A program made the translations under genes and the position numbers. Positions 43,805 to 52,394 of a stretch of 64,000 bases of DNA are shown in pieces (the stretch's first letter is position 1; every line of letters starts with the position of its first letter). Under the pieces are notes generated by a model. The model saw only the letters and a list, made by a program, of their open reading frames with translations, was not told where the DNA came from and ran no database searches. Source of the stretch: Phycisphaeraceae bacterium (lineage in GTDB: Bacteria > Planctomycetota > Phycisphaerae > Phycisphaerales > SM1A02); the NCBI GenBank assembly GCA_019636755.1, contig JAHBWZ010000003.1, positions 495,684-559,683 of the forward strand. The letters are read 5' to 3'.

Positions 43805-45160
43805 GTGACCATTGTTCGAGAGTCCGCCACCGTGACGAATACACCAGCGCAGCTCCTGCACGACCGGATCGCCGCGCGCACCGCCGTCATCGGCATCGTC
43901 GGACTCGGCTACGTCGGGCTTCCGCTGGCAAAGGCGGTTCATGACGCGGGCTTCGGGGTCATCGGGTTCGACGTCGACGACACCAAGATCGCGGCGCTCG
44001 CGCGCGGGGAGAGCTACCTGCGACACCTCGGCGGAGACCTGGTCGGGACGCTCTCCGGATCCGACCGCTTCCGCGCCACCAGCGACGCCGCGGACCTGCA
44101 CGAAGCGGACATCCTGATCCTCTGCGTGCCGACGCCGCTCGGGACGCATCGGGAACCTGACCTCTCCTACGTGCTGGACTCCACGCGCATGGTCGCGGGC
44201 ATTCTCCGCCTCGGGCAGCTCGTCATCCTGGAGTCGACGACGTATCCGGGCACGACGCGCGACGACATGCTCCCCATCCTCGCCGAGACCGGCCTGACCT
44301 GCGGCGAGGAATATTTCCTTGCCTACAGCCCGGAGCGCGAGGATCCCGGGCGCGCAGGGACGACGACGGCGTCGATTCCCAAGCTCGTCGGCGGCGTCGA
44401 TCCGCGCAGCGGCGACCTTGCCGAGCAGTTCTATCGCACCTGCATCCGACAGGTGCACCGCGTCTCGACCGCGGAGGTCGCGGAGGCGGCGAAGCTGCTG
44501 GAGAACATCTACCGCGCGGTCAACATCGCGCTGGTCAATGAACTCAAGACGGTCCTCGCGGACATGGGCATCGACATCTGGGAGGTGATCGCCGCGGCGG
44601 CCACGAAGCCGTTCGGCTTCCAGGCGTTCTATCCCGGTCCGGGACTGGGCGGCCACTGCATCCCGATCGACCCGTTCTACCTGACGTGGAAGGCGAAGGA
44701 ACTGGGGAGGCCCACCAAGTTCATCGAGCTGGCCGGCGAGATCAACGCGCACATGCCGATGTACGTGATCTCCCGCATCATCGGCACGCTCAACGAGGAA
44801 GGCCGGGCGCTCCGCGGTTCGAAGATCCTCGTGATCGGCCTGGCCTACAAGCCGGACGTGGATGACACGCGAGAAACCCCCGCGGCGGAGATCATCGACC
44901 TGCTGGAGGCGGGCGGCGCGGACGTGGCGTACCACGATCCGCATGTCCCGGTCTTCCCGCGGATGCGGCACTATCGCAAGGACCTGCAGTCCCAGCCGCT
45001 GAGCGACGCGTTCGTCGCCGCGCATGATCTCGTGGTGATCGTCACCGATCACCGGGCGATCGACTGGACCCTGCTCGGCCGCCACGCGCGGATCATCGTC
45101 GACACCCGCAACGCGATGGCGCGGGCGACCGATCCGACGGCGCGCATCGTGAAGGCATAG
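43805..45160 (+). CDS. Nucleotide-sugar dehydrogenase (UDP-GlcNAc 6-dehydrogenase type)
   Basis: 451 residues from GTG 43805. Rossmann motif GIVGLGYVGLPLAKAVHDAG, DADILILCVPTPLGTHREPD-type motif (EADILILCVPTP), ESTTYPGTTRDDMLPIL, YSPEREDPGR, KLLENIYRAVNIALVNEL, catalytic Cys285 in GPGLGGHCIPIDPFYLTWKA, and the C-terminal domain LVIGLAYKPDVDDTRETPA. The SPEREDPG and GGHCIPIDP forms are typical of the WbpA/WecC group that oxidises UDP-N-acetylhexosamines to uronic acids with NAD for surface polysaccharides. A shorter start at the GTG 27 nt downstream (MTNTPAQLL) is possible. A DegT-type sugar aminotransferase is encoded at 53-54 kb, possibly in the same general pathway. Confidence 0.9.
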   Translation: MTIVRESATVTNTPAQLLHDRIAARTAVIGIVGLGYVGLPLAKAVHDAGFGVIGFDVDDTKIAALARGESYLRHLGGDLVGTLSGSDRFRATSDAADLHEADILILCVPTPLGTHREPDLSYVLDSTRMVAGILRLGQLVILESTTYPGTTRDDMLPILAETGLTCGEEYFLAYSPEREDPGRAGTTTASIPKLVGGVDPRSGDLAEQFYRTCIRQVHRVSTAEVAEAAKLLENIYRAVNIALVNELKTVLADMGIDIWEVIAAAATKPFGFQAFYPGPGLGGHCIPIDPFYLTWKAKELGRPTKFIELAGEINAHMPMYVISRIIGTLNEEGRALRGSKILVIGLAYKPDVDDTRETPAAEIIDLLEAGGADVAYHDPHVPVFPRMRHYRKDLQSQPLSDAFVAAHDLVVIVTDHRAIDWTLLGRHARIIVDTRNAMARATDPTARIVKA

Positions 45161-45199
45161 GCATCCACGGACGCCGGCCTGTCGACGCTTCGCGCACGT

Positions 45200-46837
45200 T
45201 CACGCCGACCACAGCGCCAGCAGTTCCAGCAGGTCACCGAACTCCACCACGCCGGTGCCGTTGAGATCGGCGTCGCACGGCGTTGGTGGATCGGCGCACG
45301 GTCCCCAGGCGGCGAGCAGCAGGAGAAGGTCGGCGAAGCCGACCAGTCCGTCACCATCCAGGTCACCCGGCACGGAGACATCCGGCAGTCCGAGCGAACC
45401 GTCCGCGTTGACACGCTGCGCCACCACCTCCCCGGCAATGGGTGACGGATTGCCGGGCTCTCTGCGCAGCCAGGCGATCACCTGTGCCGCCGGCGCGGGC
45501 GAGTCGTCCGTCGCGGCGACGTCCATCACGATGGCCGCCGCGGCGTCGGCGACTGGCCACACCTCGCCCGACACCGTCCCGTCGGCGGGCACCTGCCGGA
45601 GTTCGATGCCAGGTCCGTCCGGCGCAACCGGAGAATCCGCCACGAGCACACGGAGCATGTTCTCGCCGGGCCAGGCGCTGAAGCGCGCCGTGCTGAAGCC
45701 CGTGCTGAGCGGTCGGACCTCCACGCCCGCCGGCGCCCAGAGGCGCGCGCCGGCAATGGACATCCGCTGTGCACGGAGCGTTCTGGGCGCGTAGGCGCCG
45801 TCCCGCCAGAGCACGAACAGTTCACCGGATCCCGGCTCGACGGCGATCCTCGCACCATGCTGACTGGTCAGGACAGACGAGACCGCCATCCCGGTCACAG
45901 GATCGAAGTCCAGGGATCCGTCGGTGCGCAGCCGCTGGATGACGACCGGCGCCCCGGAGTCGAACTGCTGGCCGCCGCGCGTGTACGCGATCCACACGCC
46001 GCCCGATCCGTCCGGGGTGAATGCGGGCGGCGTGTGTCGGGATGCGAACGGACTGACCGGCGTGATGTCACGCCACTCACCCTTCCACGCAGCCGTGCCG
46101 TCACCGTGCAGGCGCGTCACGCGCAGGCGACGGAAGTAGCCGCCGGCGGCGTGATCCCAGAAGATGAACACGCCACCCTGTCCATCCGGCACGATGCCGG
46201 GCACCCGCGCGGCGGCGGTTGCTTCGATCGACGTGTCCCAGAGCGAGCGCCCCGACGCGTCCACGCGGTGGCACCAGAAGGCACCGGACACGCGACGGAC
46301 GATGAGCACGTCACCACCGTCCAGCGCGAACAGTCCGAGCAGTCGCCCACCGCCGCCGACCGTGAGCGCGATGCCACCGTCCCAGGCCAGGCGCCCGTCC
46401 GGCGCCACGCGGTGCACCGGCGGGTCGGTCATCGCCTCGTCCATGATCGCCGTCACGACGGAACCGTCCGCGCACGGCGCCAGCAGCACCTCGGTCGCGT
46501 GGCACCCGGGAAACGTCTGCAGCGAGAGCGCGTCCGCGCCCAGGAGCGTGCCGTCTGCGGCGACGCGCTGGAGTCGAAGCACACCGTCGCACTGGTGGTT
46601 CACCCATGCGAACCATGCGGCACCATCGGGGGCCACGACCACCGAGGGCGGTGCGGACTCGCTGTAGCTGGTCGTGCCGAGCACACGTGGATCACCCGGT
46701 ACCGTCGGCCACGCCGCCCGGAGTTCCGCCCCCCCGACCAGCACAACGACCGCGAGTGCGCCCATGACGATCGACCTTTCCGGTTCGGAGCGATGCGGTT
46801 CGGAGAGATGGAGGCCGAGTGCGGTCTGCGGGTTCAT
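45200..46837 (-). CDS. Large secreted dockerin-tailed protein with repetitive beta structure
   Basis: 545 residues from ATG 46837. The hydrophobic segment MGALAVVVLVGGAELRAA is about 24 residues in, so an alternative start at that Met would give a shorter signal peptide. The body repeats a strand-turn pattern with W-x-G and GG-x-W elements (VVVAPDGAAWFAWVN, VPDGQGGVFIFWDHAAGGYF, FTPDGSGGVWIAYTRGGQQF), suggesting a propeller-like surface protein. The C-terminus has two dockerin-type loops, GDLDGDGLVGFADLLLLLAA and DADLNGTGVVEFGDLLELLA, ending LWSA. No catalytic motif was recognised. It is convergent with the nucleotide-sugar dehydrogenase gene. Confidence 0.8.
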   Translation of the reverse strand: MNPQTALGLHLSEPHRSEPERSIVMGALAVVVLVGGAELRAAWPTVPGDPRVLGTTSYSESAPPSVVVAPDGAAWFAWVNHQCDGVLRLQRVAADGTLLGADALSLQTFPGCHATEVLLAPCADGSVVTAIMDEAMTDPPVHRVAPDGRLAWDGGIALTVGGGGRLLGLFALDGGDVLIVRRVSGAFWCHRVDASGRSLWDTSIEATAAARVPGIVPDGQGGVFIFWDHAAGGYFRRLRVTRLHGDGTAAWKGEWRDITPVSPFASRHTPPAFTPDGSGGVWIAYTRGGQQFDSGAPVVIQRLRTDGSLDFDPVTGMAVSSVLTSQHGARIAVEPGSGELFVLWRDGAYAPRTLRAQRMSIAGARLWAPAGVEVRPLSTGFSTARFSAWPGENMLRVLVADSPVAPDGPGIELRQVPADGTVSGEVWPVADAAAAIVMDVAATDDSPAPAAQVIAWLRREPGNPSPIAGEVVAQRVNADGSLGLPDVSVPGDLDGDGLVGFADLLLLLAAWGPCADPPTPCDADLNGTGVVEFGDLLELLALWSA

Positions 46838-47052
46838 GGCTGTCTTCCCATGGGTGGCCGGCGCGGCCACCTGTCCGAATGTACCGAGGACGGACGTCCA
46901 TTGCAGCCGGCAAAGGCCCTGGGCAGGAGGCCACGCCGGCATCCGACAGACGCGAGGGCAAGAGGGTTGCCCCCGTTGGACCGACCGGTTATCGTCGGAG
47001 TCGCCTTCGGGGAATGGCTCGGGGCTGGATCCGCCGTCAGGAGAACGTTCAC

Positions 47053-47387
47053 ATGCCAACGGACAGGTGCACTCGCTCCGCCGCGTCTGCTCTCGCCATG
47101 GGCTCGTCGATGCTCCTCGCAATGACGACGAGCCTCTTTGCCCCCCCCCCCCGGAGGGCGCTGAACTCTGGCACGTCTGCGTCGAGCTGAAAGAGTGCAT
47201 GGGTATCGCCGCGAAGGGGAAGTGCGTGGCCGGATTGGCCATGTGTACTCCCGACCCTGCTGCCGTCTGGCCCTGCGGTGAGGTTTCGGACGACGGGTGC
47301 TCGTGGCGTGTCACCGTCACCTGTGTTCAGACGTTGCTCCCGATCTGGTGTCATCGACCGGGCGTCCTCGTGGAGGCCTGGAGGTGA
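47053..47387 (+). pseudogene. Small secreted Cys-rich protein split by a poly-C frameshift
   Basis: ATG 47053 opens a signal peptide (AASALAMGSSMLLAMTTSLF) that runs into a tract of 12 C at 47141-47152. As written, the frame then gives RRALNSGTSASS and stops. With one more C, or two fewer, the frame continues PEGAELWHVCVELKECMGIA and KCVAGLAMCTPDP, then WPCGEVSDDGCSWRVTVTCV to the stop at 47385, giving about 111 residues with around eight cysteines. The Cys spacing suggests a disulfide-rich extracellular protein. It could be a phase-variable gene, a sequencing error in the homopolymer or a true pseudogene; these cannot be told apart here. Family not recognised. Confidence 0.65.
47141..47152 (+). 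repeat. 12-nt poly-C tract inside the Cys-rich gene
   Basis: The longest mononucleotide run I noticed in the window; others are 8-10 C (for example 3476-3485) and mostly lie outside coding parts. Being just after a signal peptide, slippage would switch the mature protein on or off. Confidence 0.85.
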
Positions 47388-47471
47388 AGTTCATTCCGGC
47401 TTGCGAATCCGGCTCGATGGGGCCCGAGTGACGTCGTCGCGCCCCGCGATCCCGCAGAGGAGTCCCATCAG

Positions 47472-48671
47472 ATGACCCAGGGAATCACATCTCGAACATT
47501 GGCCGCGGTGTGGCTGGCCTCAGCCGTCGCCACGCACGCAACGTCGACCGCCGCTCCAGCGCAGGGAAGCCCGATCGATCCAGGACTGCTCGCACAGCGC
47601 CTGCTTGACCGCGCGGCTCACCTGGACCAGGGGACCCTGCGTGGCCGCATGGTCACGATGCGACTGCCAGCCGATGACATGGACCAACTTGCCGCACTGT
47701 TCACGCTGGATGACTCGCCGGAGTCGATCCGGGAGGACCTGTGGCAGTGGTGCGCGACGCGACCGGAAGATCGTCTGCACGACGCGTCCGAGTTCGTCCT
47801 GTCGTGGAACGGCCAGGAGGGCCGCTCGCGGCTCCGTCGACATCGTGTCTCCGGACTGAGTACACGCGTCGGTGCATTCATCGACGCGGCGGCCGCGGCC
47901 GGGGCCACGGCGTCCGTCCAGTCCGCAGAGGTCGTCGAGATACGCGACGGCGGCGCCGTCATCGTGCATGATTTCGACTCCCACGTGACGACGGTTCACC
48001 TGGGGCGGGCGTACCAGTCCCCGCTCGATGAACTCACCATCGATCGCGCCACCGGCTTTCTGCCGATGCTGCTCACCGCGGAGAATGGCGGCACCGGGAT
48101 CGCTATTACGGGTACGCCTGAGCGCATCGGGCTGACGCAGATCATCGACCAGAGTGATGTGATTGCGGCGTGCACGATCGAGCCGGGCCTGGGCTGGGCA
48201 GTGACCGAGTGCGGCATGAAGGTGATGTCGACCGGCGTGGATCTCTCCCGCCACCTCACGGTTCATGGCACCCTGACCGCAGGCGGCATCTCACTGCCGG
48301 CGGCCATCCTCAATGCCCAGTGGATCCCGGGATCAACGGACTACGACGTCCGGGTCCTGCTCGCCGACGCATGGATGGATGCGCCTGCCGAACCCGCGTT
48401 ACGCCTCCCGGCCATCCGCCTGGAGGTCGTCGTCACGTCGCCGATGGCGGCGCCCGATGTCCGCATGATCGTCCCGGCGCACCTGGAAGGTCTCTCCCCC
48501 GGTGACCTGCTGCTCCAGGCCGCATCCGGCATCGCCGGCATGCTCGGTTCGGATGATCCCGACCACGACCTTGACGCGGACGGCGTGGTCACGCTGTCCG
48601 ACCTGGTGCGACTGTACGAGATCATGGAGCCGCGGACGCACATGACCCGGCTGGCATTGCCCGGTGAATGA
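47472..48671 (+). CDS. Secreted protein of unknown function with single dockerin-like loop
   Basis: 399 residues from ATG 47472. The signal peptide (about residues 1-28, AVWLASAVATHATSTAAPA) is followed by a mixed domain with no recognised family (LAALFTLDDSPESIREDLWQ, DRLHDASEFVLSWNGQEGRS, LDELTIDRATGFLPMLLTAE). Near the end DHDLDADGVVTLSDLVRLYE is one calcium-loop/helix unit of dockerin type; the second unit of the usual pair is missing. It lies 84 nt after the Cys-rich gene and ahead of a lipoprotein and a pseudopilin-like gene on the same strand. Confidence 0.7.
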   Translation: MTQGITSRTLAAVWLASAVATHATSTAAPAQGSPIDPGLLAQRLLDRAAHLDQGTLRGRMVTMRLPADDMDQLAALFTLDDSPESIREDLWQWCATRPEDRLHDASEFVLSWNGQEGRSRLRRHRVSGLSTRVGAFIDAAAAAGATASVQSAEVVEIRDGGAVIVHDFDSHVTTVHLGRAYQSPLDELTIDRATGFLPMLLTAENGGTGIAITGTPERIGLTQIIDQSDVIAACTIEPGLGWAVTECGMKVMSTGVDLSRHLTVHGTLTAGGISLPAAILNAQWIPGSTDYDVRVLLADAWMDAPAEPALRLPAIRLEVVVTSPMAAPDVRMIVPAHLEGLSPGDLLLQAASGIAGMLGSDDPDHDLDADGVVTLSDLVRLYEIMEPRTHMTRLALPGE

Positions 48672-48726
48672 AAACGGCCGCTCGCCCCGTCCCACCTCCC
48701 ATCCCCTCCCTTCCAAGGGGTCCGTC

Positions 48727-49308
48727 ATGATCTTCCGGACACGCACGGCCGCCGCGCTCATGGTCACCGCCCTCGTCTCCTGCGGACCGGCCCAGCCGGG
48801 CAGGCACGCACACGACGACGGCCCGCGGGACGCGGGACGCGACTCGCTGGTTGTCCTGGGCGGACCACTCCCGGGCGGTGAGCGGCGACTCGAGATCATT
48901 CCCGCACGCGACACGCCGCCTCCGCGCTCGCAGATGTCCATTCGCGTCGGCGCCGAGCCGCTGCTCACGCTCGCGGACGTCCAATCGGTCCGGCACATGA
49001 CCGTGCAGATCGACGACCCGCCGGACGGCGGACCGGTCACACGGGACGTCATCATGCTGATGCTCCGACCGGAAGCGAGGGAGCGCCTCGCGACGGTGGC
49101 GGCGCCGCTCGACCAGGCACCGACACCGCTCCTCGTCCTGTGGAACGGGCGCCTGATCTCGTGCTACTCCGTCTCGCGCGGCTTCGGTCTCCACCGTCGG
49201 GAAGAGATCCCGGTGGGCCTGACGGAAGGCGATGATCCGCAGGACCTCCTGCGGGAACTGCGGACGGCCATCGGCGGCCTGGCCGCCGCGGGTGCGGCGG
49301 ATCGCTGA
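48727..49308 (+). CDS. Putative lipoprotein of unknown function
   Basis: 193 residues from ATG 48727. The N-terminus RTRTAAALMVTALVSCGPAQ gives a lipobox-like ALVSC with Cys at about residue 19. Recognisable elements are LETLADVQS-like beta strands (PLLTLADVQSVRHMTVQIDD, DVIMLMLRPEARERLATVAA) and PLLVLWNGRLISCYSVSRGF; the pattern resembles the periplasmic SecD head-like fold (residue-rich DDPP, then LRPEARERLA), but this is only a suggestion. It is part of a run of exported proteins on the + strand. Confidence 0.62.
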   Translation: MIFRTRTAAALMVTALVSCGPAQPGRHAHDDGPRDAGRDSLVVLGGPLPGGERRLEIIPARDTPPPRSQMSIRVGAEPLLTLADVQSVRHMTVQIDDPPDGGPVTRDVIMLMLRPEARERLATVAAPLDQAPTPLLVLWNGRLISCYSVSRGFGLHRREEIPVGLTEGDDPQDLLRELRTAIGGLAAAGAADR

Positions 49309-49503
49309 ACGCCCGCGCCGGTGAGCGCACCGGACCGCGACCCCCTGGTCCTCTCGCCATCCGGCGACCGGGCCGGTATGCTGGAAGACACATCTCGACC
49401 GCGGGGCCCGGCGGGCGGCATTCAGCACATCCCACTCCGGCCGCAGCGCATCGTCGTCCAGGCTCCGCATCCAGCCGCCGGATCCGACCGGCAGGAGTAC
49501 CGC

Positions 49504-50682
49504 ATGAGCACATCGCCCGATTGTGCGCTGCGCCTGAGTACCCGCGTCCATCGCGAACGCGGTGCATTCGCGCGCGCCGACCTTCTCGCCCTGACCGCGG
49601 CCGGATGCACGCTCACCGCGATCTCGCTTCCGATCCTGGCGCGCGGAAGCGAGCAGGCCGGCGTGGCGGTGTCTCTCTGGAACCTCCAGAACCACGCGGC
49701 CGCGCTGGCGATGTACGCGCTGGACTGGAACGATCGGCAGCCATCCTGGATCGCCGAGGACATCGCGGCCTACGGAACAACGCCCGCCGCGGCGCTGCCG
49801 GCGTGGATCGCCGCGAACGGACCGCATCCGAACGTGGTGCTCGGATGGGGGCCGAGCCACGGCAATCCCGGGTCCTTCGGTCTCTGGCAGTACCCGATCA
49901 CACCCGGCCTGTACCTGCAGAATCTCACGCTCTGTCAGCCGATCGTCTTCCAGGGATCGCACGGTGTCCCGTACTTCGGGGCATTCCGCGTGAACCAGGC
50001 GCGACCGCTGCATGACTACCTGGACGGGCGGTTCTACGACCCGGTGTACTTCGCCCCGAATGACACATGGACGTGGAATCGCGCGGCACCGTACATGAGC
50101 CTGCCATACGAGTTCATCGAGCCACCCTCGCTTCCCGGAATCGGCACCGTCCCGGTCTGGAGTTCCTACTGCCTCTCACCGGCGGCGATGCTGCACCCGG
50201 CGTGCCTCGCCACGGGTCCCGACGGATACGAGGTCTTCCAGAGTCCGTGGTCCTTCGCAGACGGCTTCCGTGCCCCGACCGTCGGACAGGCACGCTTCCC
50301 ATCCCTCAAGACCCGCCTGATGGAGCACCAGTGGAACCAGGGTGCCCCGCGCGGACACCGATGCAATCCGGCCATGCAGGGACCGACGCCGGACCCGCAC
50401 CTCTGCGAGCCGTACTACTTCAACCACGCCTATGCGTCCGAGCCGGCGACGCTGTTCTTCGACGGCAGCACGCGCCTGCTGCCCACCGCGGAAGTGGTCG
50501 CCTCGGACCAGCAACTGCTCGCGCAGACCGGACGCGGCGTCTGGCACCGCTCCACGCCGTTCGGCACGAACGGGTATTTCAACGACCGCGCCGCGGAGTC
50601 GTTCGACTTCGTCAGCCACCATGTCCTGACGATCGACGGCATCCTCGGCCGGGACACCATCGGCGTGAAGGTGCTGCCATGA
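49504..50682 (+). CDS. Pseudopilin-like secreted protein with eroded prepilin motif
   Basis: 392 residues from ATG 49504. The N-terminal region RGAFARADLLALTAAGCTLT, then ISLPILARGSEQAGVAVSLW and NLQNHAAALAMYALDWNDRQ, parallels the type II secretion-like pseudopilins of planctomycetes (GFTLIELLVVIAIIALLIAI, LPALxxAR, NLRQLGLAxxMYANDWND). The conserved Glu at +5 of the cleavage motif is not there (GAFARAD). The body has aromatic/Pro-rich segments and NHAYASEPATLFFDGSTRLL near the end, the usual DUF1559-like closing part with a displayed FDG. I infer a homologue that may no longer be processed by prepilin peptidase. Its stop overlaps the next gene's ATG. Confidence 0.68.
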   Translation: MSTSPDCALRLSTRVHRERGAFARADLLALTAAGCTLTAISLPILARGSEQAGVAVSLWNLQNHAAALAMYALDWNDRQPSWIAEDIAAYGTTPAAALPAWIAANGPHPNVVLGWGPSHGNPGSFGLWQYPITPGLYLQNLTLCQPIVFQGSHGVPYFGAFRVNQARPLHDYLDGRFYDPVYFAPNDTWTWNRAAPYMSLPYEFIEPPSLPGIGTVPVWSSYCLSPAAMLHPACLATGPDGYEVFQSPWSFADGFRAPTVGQARFPSLKTRLMEHQWNQGAPRGHRCNPAMQGPTPDPHLCEPYYFNHAYASEPATLFFDGSTRLLPTAEVVASDQQLLAQTGRGVWHRSTPFGTNGYFNDRAAESFDFVSHHVLTIDGILGRDTIGVKVLP

Positions 50683-52271
50683 GGGACGCGTTCATCAATC
50701 ATCACCCGGCACGAATGGACCCGCGATCGACCAGGCGGCCGCGCGGCGCGGCTGCCGTGCGGACAGGGACATCGATCCTGGCCTGGACCGTCGCAGCGCT
50801 CCTGGCGCCGCCGGACATCGCAACCGGCGCGGAGGTCATCCGCTTCACCGCCTCGCCGCAGGGCTCATGGACGAACGAAGGGAGTTGGAACGATGGCGCC
50901 GGTCCGGTCCCCGGCGCGGATGACACCGCGCTCTTCGACCACGCGGAGGACGAGGCGAGAACGGTGACCTGGCTCCTCCTGAGTCCGGGCGTGCACATCG
51001 ACCGCTGGATGCTCCGCCGGGGCGAGACGCGATTCCGGATCTTCAGCGCCAACCAGAGCGCGCCGCTCATCACGATGCTGTCCGAACCCTCGCTTGCGCC
51101 CGGCCTGCTCATTGCCGACGAGCCGGGTGCTGTCGCCTCGCTCGTGTTCGAGGACGCCATCGCGTCGACCTCGATCCGCCGGTTCTCCGCGGAACACGGC
51201 GCCCTGGGATGGATGGCCGGCAGTCACGGGCGGCTCGCGATCCACCGCCACGCGATCCACTTCTCCTTCGGCGGACGACTGGACGTCGGACGCGGCGGTC
51301 TCGGCGAGGTCGAGATCACGAACGACTCCTCGATCGACGCGGCCCGGCTGGAACTCGGCGCCGCCGCAGGCGCATCCGGCACCGTCTCCCTGTCGGGCGG
51401 CGGGCGCATCGATGTCGTCGAGACATGCCACGTCGGCGGACTCGGGCATGGCGCCATCGTGATGGACGGCGTCACCCACCTCGCCTGCGGTGACCTCGTG
51501 GTCGGCCGAACCGGGAGCGCGAACGGTTCACTGGCGCTCGACGGCACGGGCGCCTCCATCCTGGTCGTCGACACCGCCGACATCGGGTTCCTCGGCGCCG
51601 GCGCGATGACGCTCCGGAATGGCGCCGGCGCCTACGTCGGTGGATTCCTCTCCGTCGGCATGGCGGCGCCGGGCATGGTCACCGTCGACGACCCGGGATC
51701 GCTCGCGTGGATCGGAGGGGACGTCTTCCTCGGCACCGGCCCGAGCCCGGAGATCCGGGTCGGCAACGGCGGGCGGCTGCGCGTCGACGGGCGCCTGCAG
51801 CGCCTGACCGGCGCCGGGACGTTCACCGGGCGACTTGCCATCCACGTCCCGTCGCCACTCACCTATGCATGGGAGCCCGCAGTGCGCGCGAACGGCGGAT
51901 CCAACGCCGTCCCGATCCACGTCACGCTGGATCCGCTGTTCACGCCGGTGATCGGGCTGACCGTGGAACTGGTGCACAGCGCGCCCGACGCGGCGATCTC
52001 CACGCCCGCGCTCGCGCTGCCCACCCTGGCGCCGCACCTCGCGTGGTCGGTCGTGCAGTCGCCGGGCAGACTGGCGATCCGCGTCGTCTCCGCCGCGGAC
52101 TTCGACGGCGACGGGGAGGTGGGATACCGCGATCTCCTGCACCTGCTCGGCGCCTTCGGCGCCTGCGATCGTCCGGACGCATGCCCGGAGGACCTCACCG
52201 GTGACGGCGTCATTGACACCGCCGACCTGCTGCACCTGCTCGCCGCCTGGGGCGCGCCGGGCGCCGGATGA
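50679..52271 (+). CDS. Secreted repeat protein with passenger-like beta-helix and dockerin tail
   Basis: 530 residues from ATG 50679 (ATGA overlap with the pseudopilin-like gene). A signal peptide ends near PPDIATGAEV. The body is built of short Gly-rich repeats (GRLDVGRGGLGEVEITNDSS, SGTVSLSGGGRIDVVETCHV, GAGAMTLRNGAGAYVGGFLS) like the autotransporter-type beta-helix repeats of PEP-CTERM and dockerin proteins. The C-terminus has two calcium loops, DFDGDGEVGYRDLLHLLGAF and DLTGDGVIDTADLLHLLAAW. It is probably exposed on or released from the cell surface. Translational coupling to the pseudopilin-like gene is unusual and may mean a shared export or assembly role. Confidence 0.8.
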   Translation: MRDAFINHHPARMDPRSTRRPRGAAAVRTGTSILAWTVAALLAPPDIATGAEVIRFTASPQGSWTNEGSWNDGAGPVPGADDTALFDHAEDEARTVTWLLLSPGVHIDRWMLRRGETRFRIFSANQSAPLITMLSEPSLAPGLLIADEPGAVASLVFEDAIASTSIRRFSAEHGALGWMAGSHGRLAIHRHAIHFSFGGRLDVGRGGLGEVEITNDSSIDAARLELGAAAGASGTVSLSGGGRIDVVETCHVGGLGHGAIVMDGVTHLACGDLVVGRTGSANGSLALDGTGASILVVDTADIGFLGAGAMTLRNGAGAYVGGFLSVGMAAPGMVTVDDPGSLAWIGGDVFLGTGPSPEIRVGNGGRLRVDGRLQRLTGAGTFTGRLAIHVPSPLTYAWEPAVRANGGSNAVPIHVTLDPLFTPVIGLTVELVHSAPDAAISTPALALPTLAPHLAWSVVQSPGRLAIRVVSAADFDGDGEVGYRDLLHLLGAFGACDRPDACPEDLTGDGVIDTADLLHLLAAWGAPGAG

Positions 52272-52394
52272 TCCGAGGCGCGGGCGCAGACCGCACGGGG
52301 CCGTCGCCGGACCAGGTGCCCGGGCTCGCGGCGATCGGTGTCCATCGCGTCCGGACCGACCTGCCGGCACCTCCGCGCGCTTCAGCCGGACATC

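Noticed and set aside
42824..45085. 753-residue open frame on the minus strand opposite the AsmA-like and nucleotide-sugar dehydrogenase genes
   Set aside because: The plus-strand genes have clear families with catalytic residues; the antisense product is charge-rich without motifs, a common effect of high third-position GC.
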